Shown here: one piece after another, positions 34,222 to 43,280 of the stretch | Position numbering within the stretch: the stretch's first letter is position 1 | How the letters are laid out: every line of letters begins with the position of its first letter | From: Paenibacillus radicis (ex Xue et al. 2023) | Lineage (GTDB): Bacteria; Bacillota; Bacilli; Paenibacillales; NBRC-103111 | Assembly: GCF_024722015.1 (NCBI RefSeq) | Contig: NZ_JANQBD010000001.1 | Coordinates: forward strand, 372,001-436,000 | Reading direction: 5' to 3' | DNA length: 64,000 bases | Notes under the pieces: model-generated | Database searches by the model: none | What the model saw: only the letters and a program-made list of their open reading frames with translations | What the model was told of the DNA's origin: nothing | Position numbers and translations under genes: made by a program

Positions 34222-35397
34222 ATGACGTTGAAAACCGCAATTTGGCTTTACTTGTTTATGTTTGTGGCCTTTTTCGACTTGCACGCACAGTACCCTATTT
34301 TATCCCCGTTTGCTATATCATTAGGTGCAGCTCCATCGTTTATCGGATTGATCCTGGGTGTGTATTCGATCACTCACCTGCCTGGAAACCTGTTGGCAGG
34401 CTATGGTGTCGATCGTTATGGCAGCAAACGATTTATTGTATTCAGCTTGATTGTAGCAGGAATCGTACTGCTCATACAATCCAAAGTTACCGACCCATGG
34501 GACTTGCTTATTGTCCGTTCCATTAGTGGATTTGTGCTTGCCTTCCTTTCTCCGGCTTGTCTATCTCTACTCGCTAGATTAGCAAAGGACAGTGTTCAAC
34601 AAAGCAAGCTGATGGCCGGCAACGGGTTTGTGCATACTATGGCATCCGTATTAAGCCCGGCGGCCGGCGCCTTCCTCGTTGCAAAGCTCGGGTTTTCCCA
34701 ATCCTTCACCATGCTCGGATGGCTGCTTATTATTACAGGTGTGCTCGCTATATTCGGCGTCAAAGAACGTCAGTATACGCAGAGCGCTGTAGAGCTATTT
34801 CCACAGGCACATGGACATGGCGCTCACGCGCTTCCAGCAGGCATAGAGGAAGCGACCGCGAGAACAGGAACTATTCCCTGGTTGTTCTTCGGCGTTCCGT
34901 TAGCCATTTCCTGCTCTCAAGGCATATTGTTCTTTGAGCTGCCTCTTATGAAAGAAACGAACGGCTCCATCTTAACCTCCGGAATCCTCTTTTCATTGGT
35001 TAGTTTAGGCGCCCTGGTCACACTGAGCATGGTTTTCTTGAACCGAATCTCACCTTTACTTCGCACCTCTTTCGGCAGCTTGGCACTCGCATTCATCTTC
35101 TTCGGTTTATCGATTGGCTGGCCGCTGCCGATCCATGTCTCCTTGTTCATGATTGGAATGGCAAAAGGTGTTATTTATCCAGCCATTGCCTCTTTGTTAG
35201 CCAGTTTGACAAGCGCGAACCGCTATGGACGTATTTTTTCATTCCTGTCCATCTCTTTTTCCATCGGAGCCTTTATAGGTCCCATTGTTGCCGGTCATAT
35301 GCGGAGTCATACATCACCTTATTTTATCGCCTTTATCTGTTTAATGACAGCCCTCACCCTGCTCCCTCTGCGCGGTTTCAAAACCGTTCAGACCTGA
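34222..35397 (+). CDS. MFS transporter
   Basis: 391 residues with twelve predicted membrane helices and a central cytoplasmic loop of about 40 residues. The loop between helices 2 and 3 has the MFS signature GYGVDRYGSKRFIV, and it lacks an obvious substrate clue. Likely a drug or metabolite exporter. The start could be ATG 34222 or TTG 34228; GAGGTG (34216-34221) is better spaced for the TTG. It ends at a strong terminator. Confidence 0.85.
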   Translation: MTLKTAIWLYLFMFVAFFDLHAQYPILSPFAISLGAAPSFIGLILGVYSITHLPGNLLAGYGVDRYGSKRFIVFSLIVAGIVLLIQSKVTDPWDLLIVRSISGFVLAFLSPACLSLLARLAKDSVQQSKLMAGNGFVHTMASVLSPAAGAFLVAKLGFSQSFTMLGWLLIITGVLAIFGVKERQYTQSAVELFPQAHGHGAHALPAGIEEATARTGTIPWLFFGVPLAISCSQGILFFELPLMKETNGSILTSGILFSLVSLGALVTLSMVFLNRISPLLRTSFGSLALAFIFFGLSIGWPLPIHVSLFMIGMAKGVIYPAIASLLASLTSANRYGRIFSFLSISFSIGAFIGPIVAGHMRSHTSPYFIAFICLMTALTLLPLRGFKTVQT

Positions 35398-35484
35398 AGG
35401 ACTTAGCCTCGACAGTGCGACCCAATCCGTTTAAATTGTATAAGTTTACCTTATTAAAAAACTGTTGAGAGTACTCACTAGCTG

Positions 35485-35520
35485 ACCGTTCGGCACATTT
35501 GCCGGACGGTTTTTCTTTTT
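35485..35520 (+). terminator. Terminator after the MFS gene
   Basis: ACCGTtCGGC / GCCGgACGGT stem, 6-nt loop, T4-C-T5 tail. Confidence 0.85.
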
Positions 35521-35677
35521 GTGATTCACTAATATAAACCCTGGGTAAATAAAAATAGGGTCGTACTCACTTTTCACATTTCTGCCATTTTTCCTACTAA
35601 AAATGATTTTTATAGGAGAGACGGACTTAAATCTGGGAACTGCGTTCGAAGGTTTTTGGTGTTCTGTTTTTTTATTC

Positions 35678-35699
35678 AAAGGAGGTGAAAAGCATTTTG
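35678..35699 (+). promoter_or_regulatory. First ribosome site and TTG start of the SLH gene
   Basis: AAAGGAGGTGA (35678-35688), near full complement to the 16S end, is followed by a TTG at 35697. That TTG is in frame with, and 21 codons before, the ATG at 35760, which has its own AAAGGAG. The layout resembles the tandem starts reported for the Brevibacillus cell wall protein gene. Confidence 0.5.
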
Positions 35700-35759
35700 A
35701 GTCAAGAGCCATTTCAAGAATCGAAGAATTTATTAGAGACAGAAAGGAGTGAAACCGTA

Positions 35760-37349
35760 ATGAAATCAACGATATTCAAAAAAACGGCGCAAGTAACCGT
35801 CATGATGCTTATCATTTCAGCATTACTGCCCGTACTAGCGTTCGCAGCAACAGGCTTCAGTAATTTGGTTTATAAAAATAATACCGTTACAGGTAACGTT
35901 TATACGGATACTCCTTACAGTGTGAGCACACAAGTTTATATGTATGATCCAAACGGCAATCTGGTGGGAACTACTACAACAAGTGCTACATACAGCGTAT
36001 ACGAGGGTGTATACACTTATTCTTTCACAGGTAGCCCAACCGTAACTACTCAAACTTACCTCGATCTTAAGGAAGTTTCGAGCAGCGTTACTTCCAGAGT
36101 TTATGACAGCACAACTAGCGGCGGCAACAACAGCAATGGCGGCGGCGGTGGTGGCGGTGGCGGCGGTATTTCCGGCGGAGCTACAATTACTGTAAATTCC
36201 GATGGATCTATTGACGCATACACATTGCAAAATTCACTTAGTCAATACGATGTCGTTGAGCTTAAGCTGAACGGTGATGTCGCATTAATTCCAGCCAAGT
36301 CGTTGGTAAACTATGTAAGCGACAAGAACAAAATGCTGAAAATTTCTAACGAAAAAGGAACTTATACTCTTCCTCTATATGTATTGCAGTTAGAAGATCT
36401 TGCCAGCAAGCTGTCCACAACCGTTGATGACTTGAAAATCAAGGTTGGAATCGCAGCAGCGGACGAAACAGCAACTAGCGAAATTGCAACTTCTGCTTCT
36501 ACCTTAGGAGCAACTGTGATCAGCAGTGCCGTTGACTTTACGCTTGCAGCAGTTGCAGCAGACGGTACGACACAGAATATTAATCTGGGCAGCAACTACA
36601 TCAGCCGGACGATTCCATTATCCAAAGAAGTGGATCCATCCCGTACAACAGCTGTTGTTTTCGACACAACCACTAAGAAGCTAAGCTTCGTACCATCTTT
36701 GTTCACAACAACTGACGGTATCAATGAAGCTGTTATCAAACGCAATAATAACAGCATCTACACCGTTGTTGAACTGAACAAAAGCTTCGGTGACAGTAAA
36801 GGCCATTGGGCACAAGGTTACATCGAGCTGCTGGCTAATAAGCTGGTTATCGATGGTGTAACCGATGATACGTTCCAGCCTGAACGCGATATTACCCGTG
36901 CTGAATTCGCAGCTTTGGTCGTTCGTGCTTTAGGATTGGATCAATCCATTGGAAGCAGCTCATTTAGTGATGTAACTTCCAGTGATTGGTTCTCCGGTGT
37001 AGTCGGCGCTGCAGTCAATGCCAAAATCATTGACGGCTATGAAGACAACACTTTCCGTCCGAATCAAGCGATCAAACGTGAAGAGCTTGCAGCAATGGTC
37101 GTTCGTGCATTGAGCTACGCAGGCGCTAAGCCGGAAGTTTCCTCTTCCCAGCAATCGGAGTTGTTAGCGAAGTTTACAGACGCTAATCAAATCGTATGGG
37201 CTCAGAACGAGCTGGCTGTAGCTATCGAAGCAGGAATTGTAGACGGAATTACAGACTCCACAATTTCTCCAAACACTCAAGCGACTCGCGCTCAATCAGC
37301 TACAATGCTGAAACGCTTGTTGACTAAAGCACAATTCATCAACAATTAA
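35760..37349 (+). CDS. Secreted protein with three S-layer homology domains
   Basis: 529 residues from the ATG at 35760. Signal peptide to about residue 29 (LPVLAFA), a beta-rich N-terminal part, a run of ten glycines (127-136), a middle domain of unknown fold and three SLH domains (about 343-386, 402-446, 471-516). SLH domains bind pyruvylated secondary wall polymer and hold the protein on the cell surface. The third SLH motif is degenerate (TRAQS in place of TRAE). An in-frame TTG 21 codons upstream with a stronger ribosome site may give a longer precursor. Confidence 0.88.
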   Translation: MKSTIFKKTAQVTVMMLIISALLPVLAFAATGFSNLVYKNNTVTGNVYTDTPYSVSTQVYMYDPNGNLVGTTTTSATYSVYEGVYTYSFTGSPTVTTQTYLDLKEVSSSVTSRVYDSTTSGGNNSNGGGGGGGGGGISGGATITVNSDGSIDAYTLQNSLSQYDVVELKLNGDVALIPAKSLVNYVSDKNKMLKISNEKGTYTLPLYVLQLEDLASKLSTTVDDLKIKVGIAAADETATSEIATSASTLGATVISSAVDFTLAAVAADGTTQNINLGSNYISRTIPLSKEVDPSRTTAVVFDTTTKKLSFVPSLFTTTDGINEAVIKRNNNSIYTVVELNKSFGDSKGHWAQGYIELLANKLVIDGVTDDTFQPERDITRAEFAALVVRALGLDQSIGSSSFSDVTSSDWFSGVVGAAVNAKIIDGYEDNTFRPNQAIKREELAAMVVRALSYAGAKPEVSSSQQSELLAKFTDANQIVWAQNELAVAIEAGIVDGITDSTISPNTQATRAQSATMLKRLLTKAQFINN

Positions 37350-37377
37350 GATTAACTTTAAAAAGCTACACTCTCCA

Positions 37378-37411
37378 AAAAACGGGCTGACTATTGTCAG
37401 TCCGTTTTTTT
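37378..37411. terminator. Bidirectional terminator between the SLH and pirin genes
   Basis: AAAACGG / CCGTTTT outer and CTGAC / GTCAG inner stem with T runs on both strands; serves the two converging genes. Confidence 0.85.
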
Positions 37412-37455
37412 AATTGAAACCAGCTTCTATTTGACACATAACTCATGTTTATTGT

Positions 37456-38241
37456 TTAACGGCCATTTTTATATAAAGGATAATCAACCTCAGTTGGAAT
37501 CTCGATCAGAATCATTCTTAACCCCTCTGCAGCTGCTGTCAGGACCACATCCTCTGCTTGCTCGCCTTCCGCTTCGATGACTGTAAAATCTTTATGATTG
37601 AACGGATGTACAGGCTTGTCTGCCTCTAAAGCTAATGTCCAGCTTCCGTGACCGCGAATGGCCAATGCCGCCAAAGAACGCCCTGCTTCAAGCTTGAGAT
37701 TGTACGATATTCCTCCTGCGAGCTCTACATCCCACATTTGAACATCAGCAACCAATTCAACAGGAGAATCTTCCCCGATCACTGTTTTCACAGTAAGTCC
37801 AGCCGATTCGAATGCAGGGAACGCTTCATGATCATATTGGTTATAAGTAGGCTGGCGCTGCAGCGCTTCACGGAGATGCGGCTCAAACCATATTTGAAAA
37901 CCTTCGGAATCCGGTCCAATAAACTTTTCGCTATGAGATACGCCTGAGCCTGTCTGCATCACTTGAAGCCCGCCTGCCGTTACTATGCTTCGGGTACCTA
38001 ACGTATCCGAATGCTCAGCCTGGGCATTGACCATGTACGTTATAATCTCGAACGCTTGATGGGGATGCATAGGGATATGGCCTTCCTCCTTCGCATGCGC
38101 CCAAGCCCAATAAAATAAAGGGCCAATCCCTTTTACGGCTGAACCTTCTCTAGGGAATCCGATTGGTTTCAGCTCTGTTATTTTGCCTCCGTCAAAATTG
38201 CCTACAGCTTGCTTTTCCGGTGGGTATATAGTAATTGTCAT
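37456..38241 (-). CDS. Pirin family protein
   Basis: 261 residues of two cupin domains. The metal site is in the first: H58 and H60 (MHPHQAFE), with H102 in SGVSHSEKF and the acidic residue nearby. Some pirins are quercetin dioxygenases and others bind regulators; the role here is open. The ATG follows GGAGGAGG. Monocistronic. Confidence 0.85.
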   Translation of the reverse strand: MTITIYPPEKQAVGNFDGGKITELKPIGFPREGSAVKGIGPLFYWAWAHAKEEGHIPMHPHQAFEIITYMVNAQAEHSDTLGTRSIVTAGGLQVMQTGSGVSHSEKFIGPDSEGFQIWFEPHLREALQRQPTYNQYDHEAFPAFESAGLTVKTVIGEDSPVELVADVQMWDVELAGGISYNLKLEAGRSLAALAIRGHGSWTLALEADKPVHPFNHKDFTVIEAEGEQAEDVVLTAAAEGLRMILIEIPTEVDYPLYKNGR

Positions 38242-38469
38242 AACCTTTTCCTCCTCCTTTTACATTATCGTTCATTAACTTACTATTAATAAGTTTCTAT
38301 ATTAAGATTAATTCATTTAGTTAGCCTCGTCAAGCAGATTTTAAGTTTTATCCACAATTCGACATTTCCTGGGAAATATGACCCTTCATATTGCATCACA
38401 GCTTGGAACGAACAGCAAAACTGGATATACTACAAAAAGATACTGTTAAACAAAGAGGTGATGTTTCCT

Positions 38470-38823
38470 ATGCCGATTATTATTGTTGAAGGAAAAAACG
38501 ACAAAAGCAGGCTTCGCCGCTTGTTAAGCAACGATGTCGATATATTATGCACCTACGGATCTTTGAATACGGAGAAGTTGGAGGCATTGAAGAAAAAGGC
38601 TGACCACAATGATGTGTATTTATTTACCGATAATGACTCCTCCGGGAAAAAAATCCGCGGCATTTTACGGGATACGTTTCCCGAAGCTGAGCAAATCTAT
38701 ACAAGAAAAGGCTACGCCGGGGTAGAAGGAACACCCGCAGAATATTTAATCCAACAATTAGAAAAAGCCGGTCTGGAAGAGTTTATCCTATACCCTCCAC
38801 CAGATCCGACTCTCAGCCCGTAG
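38470..38823 (+). CDS. Toprim domain protein
   Basis: 117 residues. IIIVEGKNDK at the start supplies the Toprim Glu and FTDNDSSGK near 55 the DxD pair, as in RNase M5 and the small YusF-like proteins. The domain binds Mg and cuts or joins nucleic acid phosphodiester bonds in relatives; whether this short form is active is unknown. The ATG at 38470 is chosen with GAGGTG 9 nt upstream rather than upstream in-frame codons. Confidence 0.78.
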   Translation: MPIIIVEGKNDKSRLRRLLSNDVDILCTYGSLNTEKLEALKKKADHNDVYLFTDNDSSGKKIRGILRDTFPEAEQIYTRKGYAGVEGTPAEYLIQQLEKAGLEEFILYPPPDPTLSP

Positions 38824-38856
38824 ATCAGCTTTTCCTTCTCAAGCTATTGTTTATGT

Positions 38857-39474
38857 TTATTCCTTTGTCAATTGAATCATGTCCTGGGCGATTTTTTCCA
38901 CATCCAAATTCGGATCACTGCCAACATAGTACGTGCGAAGATCGCCTTTTTTGTCTACCAGCAAAATAACATTGTTATGTGTGAACGTACCGCCCTGCTT
39001 ATCCTTCAGCACCGTAACTCCGAATTTTTCTGCAAGCTGCATGGATTCGGCTTCTCCCCCGCGCAGGAAGTACCAGCCCTTGGGATCCGCATGAAAGCGC
39101 CCTGAGAACTCTTTAAGCTGCTCTGTTGTATCCTTCGTCGGGTCAAAAGTAATGGAGACAATAGCCGTTTTATCACCGAAGACGCCTTTTTTCACAAGCG
39201 AATCCTGTATTTTCGATATCGTGTAGGTGGTTGGAGAGCAAACATCAGGACAAGTAGAATAAAAGAAATAGACCAGCTTAGCTTTGCCCGACAAATCCGC
39301 AAGCCCAACCTTCTTCCCGTCAATATTCTCAAGCTTGAAATCCGGCGCCGGCTTGATAACCCCAATCTTAGTATCTTTACCTTTAAGCATCATATATCCG
39401 AAAACGCCAATCATAGCAAGCAGCAGCACAATGACAACAATTTTAAACCAATTACTTTGAGCATTTGTATTCAT
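38857..39474 (-). CDS. SCO family copper chaperone for cytochrome oxidase
   Basis: 205 residues: membrane anchor (about 10-30), then a thioredoxin-like SCO domain with the copper-binding Cys75 and Cys79 (CPDVC) and His166 (FTHNN). It delivers or reduces copper for the CuA site of cytochrome c oxidase on the outer face. It follows ctaB on the same strand, consistent with a cytochrome oxidase assembly unit, though a terminator separates the two. Confidence 0.9.
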   Translation of the reverse strand: MNTNAQSNWFKIVVIVLLLAMIGVFGYMMLKGKDTKIGVIKPAPDFKLENIDGKKVGLADLSGKAKLVYFFYSTCPDVCSPTTYTISKIQDSLVKKGVFGDKTAIVSITFDPTKDTTEQLKEFSGRFHADPKGWYFLRGGEAESMQLAEKFGVTVLKDKQGGTFTHNNVILLVDKKGDLRTYYVGSDPNLDVEKIAQDMIQLTKE

Positions 39475-39495
39475 AAAGCTTTCTCCATCCTTTAT

Positions 39496-39524
39496 CTAAA
39501 AAAAATAGCCCATGCTTCCATGGG
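39496..39524 (-). terminator. Terminator between ctaB and the SCO gene
   Basis: CCCATG / CATGGG stem followed on the minus strand by nine T. Some readthrough may feed the SCO gene, whose start is 22 nt past the T run. Confidence 0.75.
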
Positions 39525-39554
39525 ACTTAGTGATTAATTTCTATCAGCCGCAAA

Positions 39555-40505
39555 TTAATGATTCGTCGAAACGGTAGTAATAACCATTATGATAAACAGC
39601 AGCGTTAAGTAGTTAATGGAATAAATGAACATCTTTTTGGCCCAAAGCTCTTCATCTTGCGCTTTGAAGCCTTTAATACAGAGAAACGCCCAGTAAAGCC
39701 CCATAATTGTCGCCGCATAAAAATAGAACACATTGACATAACCATAAACATAAAGCAGAAGTGATAATGGAACCAGTAAGACGATATAGCGAATCATACT
39801 GATCTTTGTAACATAAGTCCCTCTCACAACAGGAAGCAGCGGAAAGCCGGCTGCCCGGTACTCTTCCATACGGCGAATGCCGAGTGCCCAGAAATGCGGC
39901 GGCTGCCATAGAAATAAAATCCCGAATAAAATGATCGCACCTGCATCAATCTCAGGACGAACTGCGCAATAACCGATTACAGGAGGTATAGCGCCGGAAA
40001 AGCTTCCTACAAATGTGCTCCATACAGAGGTGCGTTTGAACCAGGCTGTATAAATCCAAACATAGACAAAAAGCCCGATCAAACCAAGCAGCGCTGTCAT
40101 CGGATTGACCAGCAGCCCAAGACCACTGACACCTATGACGCCGAGAATAATTCCATAAAGCATTACCGTCTGCGCAGAAAGCTTGCCGCTCGGAAGCGCC
40201 CGCTGCTGGGTACGAGCCATCTTCGTATCCATATCGCGGTCCAAATAATTGTTCAGCACGCAGCCTGATGCCATTACTAACGCCGTCCCAATCATCGTGT
40301 ACAGCATTTGCAGCCAATTTATTTGCCAGCCTGATGCCACCCAGAAGCCGCCGAATGCAGTAATGGAATTGGAAAAAATAATACCCGGCTTGGCTAATTG
40401 TACAAAATCTCTCCAAGTGACGGGTCCGTGATCAACCGTTTCAGACGCAGCTTCATCCGCTGAATTTACTGTGTTGTTGAGGTCTAGCCTCATTTGTTCT
40501 TCCAC
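39555..40505 (-). CDS. ctaB: Protohaem IX farnesyltransferase (haem O synthase)
   Basis: 316 residues with eight or nine membrane helices. The prenyl-diphosphate motif N-x2-x-D89-x3-D93 (NNYLDRDMD) and a second acidic motif place it in the UbiA/CyoE family. It attaches a farnesyl group to haem B to give haem O, the substrate of CtaA (6744-7676). The GTG start lies 10 nt after CCTCCT-complement AGGAGG. A hairpin-RBS element sits directly upstream. Confidence 0.92.
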   Translation of the reverse strand: MEEQMRLDLNNTVNSADEAASETVDHGPVTWRDFVQLAKPGIIFSNSITAFGGFWVASGWQINWLQMLYTMIGTALVMASGCVLNNYLDRDMDTKMARTQQRALPSGKLSAQTVMLYGIILGVIGVSGLGLLVNPMTALLGLIGLFVYVWIYTAWFKRTSVWSTFVGSFSGAIPPVIGYCAVRPEIDAGAIILFGILFLWQPPHFWALGIRRMEEYRAAGFPLLPVVRGTYVTKISMIRYIVLLVPLSLLLYVYGYVNVFYFYAATIMGLYWAFLCIKGFKAQDEELWAKKMFIYSINYLTLLFIIMVITTVSTNH

Positions 40506-40514
40506 TTTATTTAA

Positions 40515-40585
40515 ACCTCCTAAGAGTTTTGCTAAAGCAAAACTATCTTCGTAAGCAAAAGCTTAAGTATTCCTTTTGGCAAAAC
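40515..40585 (-). repeat. Hairpin-RBS element, copy A (ctaB)
   Basis: On the minus strand: GCTTTTGCTTACGAAGATA, then GTTTTGC-TTTA-GCAAAAC (40526-40543), then TCTTAGGAGG and the GTG. Upstream AAGC-TTTT-GCTT adds another small stem. It aligns over about 65 bp with the copy at the SDR gene, with paired changes in the main stem. Confidence 0.7.
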
Positions 40586-40589
40586 TTAA

Positions 40590-40880
40590 CCTGAAATTAT
40601 AATTCCTTTTATACCCTCTCTTATAATAACAACCACGAACCTGTTTGACAATGAACCGGGAGACGAGTTCAAAATATTGTCGAATCTTTTGCCCTGTCGG
40701 ACTTAATATGAACATATTTTAAAATCAAAACAGCCGATATTTCTTATTATCAGTTAAAAGTTAACATTTCAGTCGTATTCATTCACTGCATTTTCCAAAG
40801 AGTAAGACTCGACCAGCTTCTATTCTCATCAGCCAACCCATTCATCCTTTTGCTTCATTAATATACATTAATAACAACAG
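40590..40880. other. Intergenic region between ctaB and ureD
   Basis: No ORF or repeat of note. It should hold the ctaB promoter, but no consensus pair is clear. Confidence 0.35.
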
Positions 40881-40884
40881 AAAA

Positions 40885-40911
40885 AAATCCGCTGTGTGGA
40901 ACGACGGATTT
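40885..40911 (-). terminator. Terminator of the urease operon
   Basis: AAATCCG / CGGATTT stem, 13-nt loop, T6 tail on the minus strand, about 55 nt past the ureD stop codon. Confidence 0.8.
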
Positions 40912-40964
40912 GTTCTATGCAATGAAGTTTATGTGCAATGAAATAGGATGTACTGGCGATGTAT

Positions 40965-41846
40965 TTACTTGCGTACATACAGCTCAGGCTTAGCAAATAG
41001 ATGCTGCCGGGTAAATTGCCACGCTCCATCAAGCAAACTTTGGATTTGATATACTTTGTGGCCCATTACAGATAATACCAGTCCGTATTTATAGGTTCTG
41101 CTAACGCCGTAATAAAGCGGAATCGATGGTTCTACAGTCCTTTCTTGCGTTGCGATTGTTGTATTCAGCTGCTCTATAAAATCTCTCAACGATTCTATAA
41201 ATGCGGCGTCCACCCGGTCACTGAAAATACAAAGTGATCCAGTATGGGTATAGCCAGACCAACTTCCCAGTGAATGAAGCTTCTGTTCAGCAGGACATAC
41301 ACGCTGTTTGGCACAATAAATCAATTCGCCGTCATAATGGACCGTTAGCTGATTTTGATACTTTTCGTAGTGAAATAGCTCGCCTCTGTGCGTTCTCCCC
41401 GGACAAACCGTGTCCGAATATATCAGAACGGAGCCAGGCTCCATATGAACCTCAGTGCTTGTGTACAGAATGGAATCCTTATACAGCATTAATGGCTCAG
41501 GCATATACTCCACATAGCTGCCACTATGAAGAATAAGCTTCTGCTGCTGTCTGCTCGGCTTAGCTGTCGAGGCATCCATTCCCTCTCCGCGGGCGGGATG
41601 TACTTTTGTATAGGATTGGTTGGTAATAAAAACATTTGTATTTTCACCAAATCTCCAGTCCAGCACGTATTCATCTCCCCCCATAATACCTGGAGAGGCG
41701 TCCATGATATAAACTCCAAGCTGGCCGTGATCGAATGGGAATGCTTTGGCGATTTTGAGCGGATATGCATGGTACCTATCGCTTAGCCGTGTCTGCCCTC
41801 CCGCCTCCGTAAAGGAGGCGGAAATGCATCCGGTCACTTTAGGCAT
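40965..41846 (-). CDS. ureD: Urease accessory protein UreD
   Basis: 293 residues of the UreD/UreH family, which forms the scaffold with UreF and UreG and channels nickel to the apo-urease. Recognisable blocks are [10 protein letters not shown] near residue 52, the SYTKVHPA stretch and [15 protein letters not shown] near 110. Last in the leftward operon ureABCFGD, overlapping ureG by 8 nt. A perfect 8-bp hairpin in codons 10-17 (CCGCCTCC / GGAGGCGG) may modulate its translation. Confidence 0.92.
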   Translation of the reverse strand: MPKVTGCISASFTEAGGQTRLSDRYHAYPLKIAKAFPFDHGQLGVYIMDASPGIMGGDEYVLDWRFGENTNVFITNQSYTKVHPARGEGMDASTAKPSRQQQKLILHSGSYVEYMPEPLMLYKDSILYTSTEVHMEPGSVLIYSDTVCPGRTHRGELFHYEKYQNQLTVHYDGELIYCAKQRVCPAEQKLHSLGSWSGYTHTGSLCIFSDRVDAAFIESLRDFIEQLNTTIATQERTVEPSIPLYYGVSRTYKYGLVLSVMGHKVYQIQSLLDGAWQFTRQHLFAKPELYVRK

Positions 41847-42501
41847 GATCGAATTCCCGTTCTACCCATTCGACAATATCATCTAGACCTTGGCCGTTAA
41901 ACAGATTAGAGAAAATAAATGGTCGCTCGCCGCGCATTTTCCGGGTATCTTCTTCCATTACTATTAAACTGGCGCCTACATGAGGGGCCAAGTCAATTTT
42001 ATTAATCACTAACATATCGGATCTTATAATGCCAGGACCTCCTTTACGGGGGATCTTCTCACCCTGGGCCACATCAATAATATAGATGAAGCGATCCACC
42101 AATTCCGGACTAAAGGCAGCTGCCAGATTGTCACCGCCGCTTTCAATAAAAATAATGTCCAGATGGTCAAAACGGCTTTCCAGCTCCTCAATCGCTTCAA
42201 AATTCATTGATGCATCTTCCCTGATAGCCGTATGAGGGCAGCCTCCTGTTTCAACACCAATAATTCGGTCTGCGGATAATGCTTCGGAACGAATAAGGAT
42301 ATTGGCATCTTCCTTTGTATAGATATCGTTAGTTATTACGGCGATGCTATATTTATCATTCAATCTGCGGGCAAGCCGCTCCACTAATGCGGTTTTGCCT
42401 GAGCCTACAGGGCCTCCAATCCCGATTCGCATCGGGCGTTCTTGATGATGCTTCTCCGGTGTTTCCCATTGATGGTGATGATGCGTTTCTCCTTGACACA
42501 T
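41839..42501 (-). CDS. ureG: Urease accessory GTPase UreG with His-rich N-terminus
   Basis: 220 residues. P-loop GGPVGSGKT at 29-37, Cys-Pro-His nickel motif in [13 protein letters not shown] near 85, and NKIDL for guanine. The first 22 residues carry six histidines (four in a row at 7-10), an extension able to bind nickel. UreG uses GTP to load nickel into urease. As no ureE nickel chaperone is present in the operon, the His-rich tail may take over part of that job. Start ATG with AAGGAGG. Confidence 0.93.
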   Translation of the reverse strand: MCQGETHHHHQWETPEKHHQERPMRIGIGGPVGSGKTALVERLARRLNDKYSIAVITNDIYTKEDANILIRSEALSADRIIGVETGGCPHTAIREDASMNFEAIEELESRFDHLDIIFIESGGDNLAAAFSPELVDRFIYIIDVAQGEKIPRKGGPGIIRSDMLVINKIDLAPHVGASLIVMEEDTRKMRGERPFIFSNLFNGQGLDDIVEWVEREFDHA

Positions 42502-42530
42502 AGAAATGCGCCTCCTTAATTATTATTGGT

Positions 42531-43232
42531 TCAGGACATAAACAAGCGTGAATACAGTGCTTCATGACGCATCATGGCAATGTCCGTCTGAGGAGTATTA
42601 CCGAAGCCATCCTCTAGCGGGTCCAAATGCTGCGCGCCCTGCCAGGCTTGCGCAATTACAGGTGTAAGCTCCGCAAGCAGTCGCTGTCCTTCCGTTTGAC
42701 CGATGGACATCAGCCTCAGGCCGCTGTTAATACAGGTCATCGTGCAAGCGTATAAATAACCTTCCGCTGCCATAGCAAGCGGCACTTGTATTTGATAACT
42801 GATCCAGCCATGAATCAGAGGATGGGTGCCGTGACAACGGCGCTGCTGAAGCGCAGCCTGCAGAGGCTCCCATGTCATTTGCGGGTAGATAGATCTTGCC
42901 AGCTGGAACAGCCGCCGCCCCATCTTGACTACCCCTTCCCTCGTCTCCGCAGCTGCTCGCTGCACATGCTGGGTTTGATCCACAAGCCAAAGCGAATCCC
43001 ACTGCCGCTCAGGTGCGTAAAGATAAACTGCTTTTACCGCGAGGGCATCTATCGGCGCCCAGCTTTGAAACAGCATAGTTTCAATATATTCCCTCAAATG
43101 TTCAGGCCGCTGCACATGCCCAGACTGAACCAACGTTTCCAGCCCAAAGGAGTGGGAGAACCCTCCGATTGGCAGCGCAGAATCGAGCAGTTGAACGTAG
43201 GAGAGCCACAAGTGTGCGGATTGCTGCTGCAT
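42531..43232 (-). CDS. ureF: Urease accessory protein UreF
   Basis: 233 residues, helical. Family blocks are LLDSALPIGGFSHSFGLE (16-33), the acidic-aromatic middle and the C-terminal DIAMMRHEALYSRLFMS, which inserts in UreG/UreD. It links UreD to the UreG dimer in the nickel-loading complex. It starts with GGAGGGG upstream and is 29 nt from ureG. Confidence 0.92.
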   Translation of the reverse strand: MQQQSAHLWLSYVQLLDSALPIGGFSHSFGLETLVQSGHVQRPEHLREYIETMLFQSWAPIDALAVKAVYLYAPERQWDSLWLVDQTQHVQRAAAETREGVVKMGRRLFQLARSIYPQMTWEPLQAALQQRRCHGTHPLIHGWISYQIQVPLAMAAEGYLYACTMTCINSGLRLMSIGQTEGQRLLAELTPVIAQAWQGAQHLDPLEDGFGNTPQTDIAMMRHEALYSRLFMS

Positions 43233-43280
43233 GATTGGTTCCCCTCCTATTGCATTCCTTCTATATATAGTAGGAATGCG

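Noticed and set aside
35446..35769. 107-codon minus-strand ORF upstream of the SLH gene
   Set aside because: Covers the MFS terminator and the SLH ribosome sites; no start signal.
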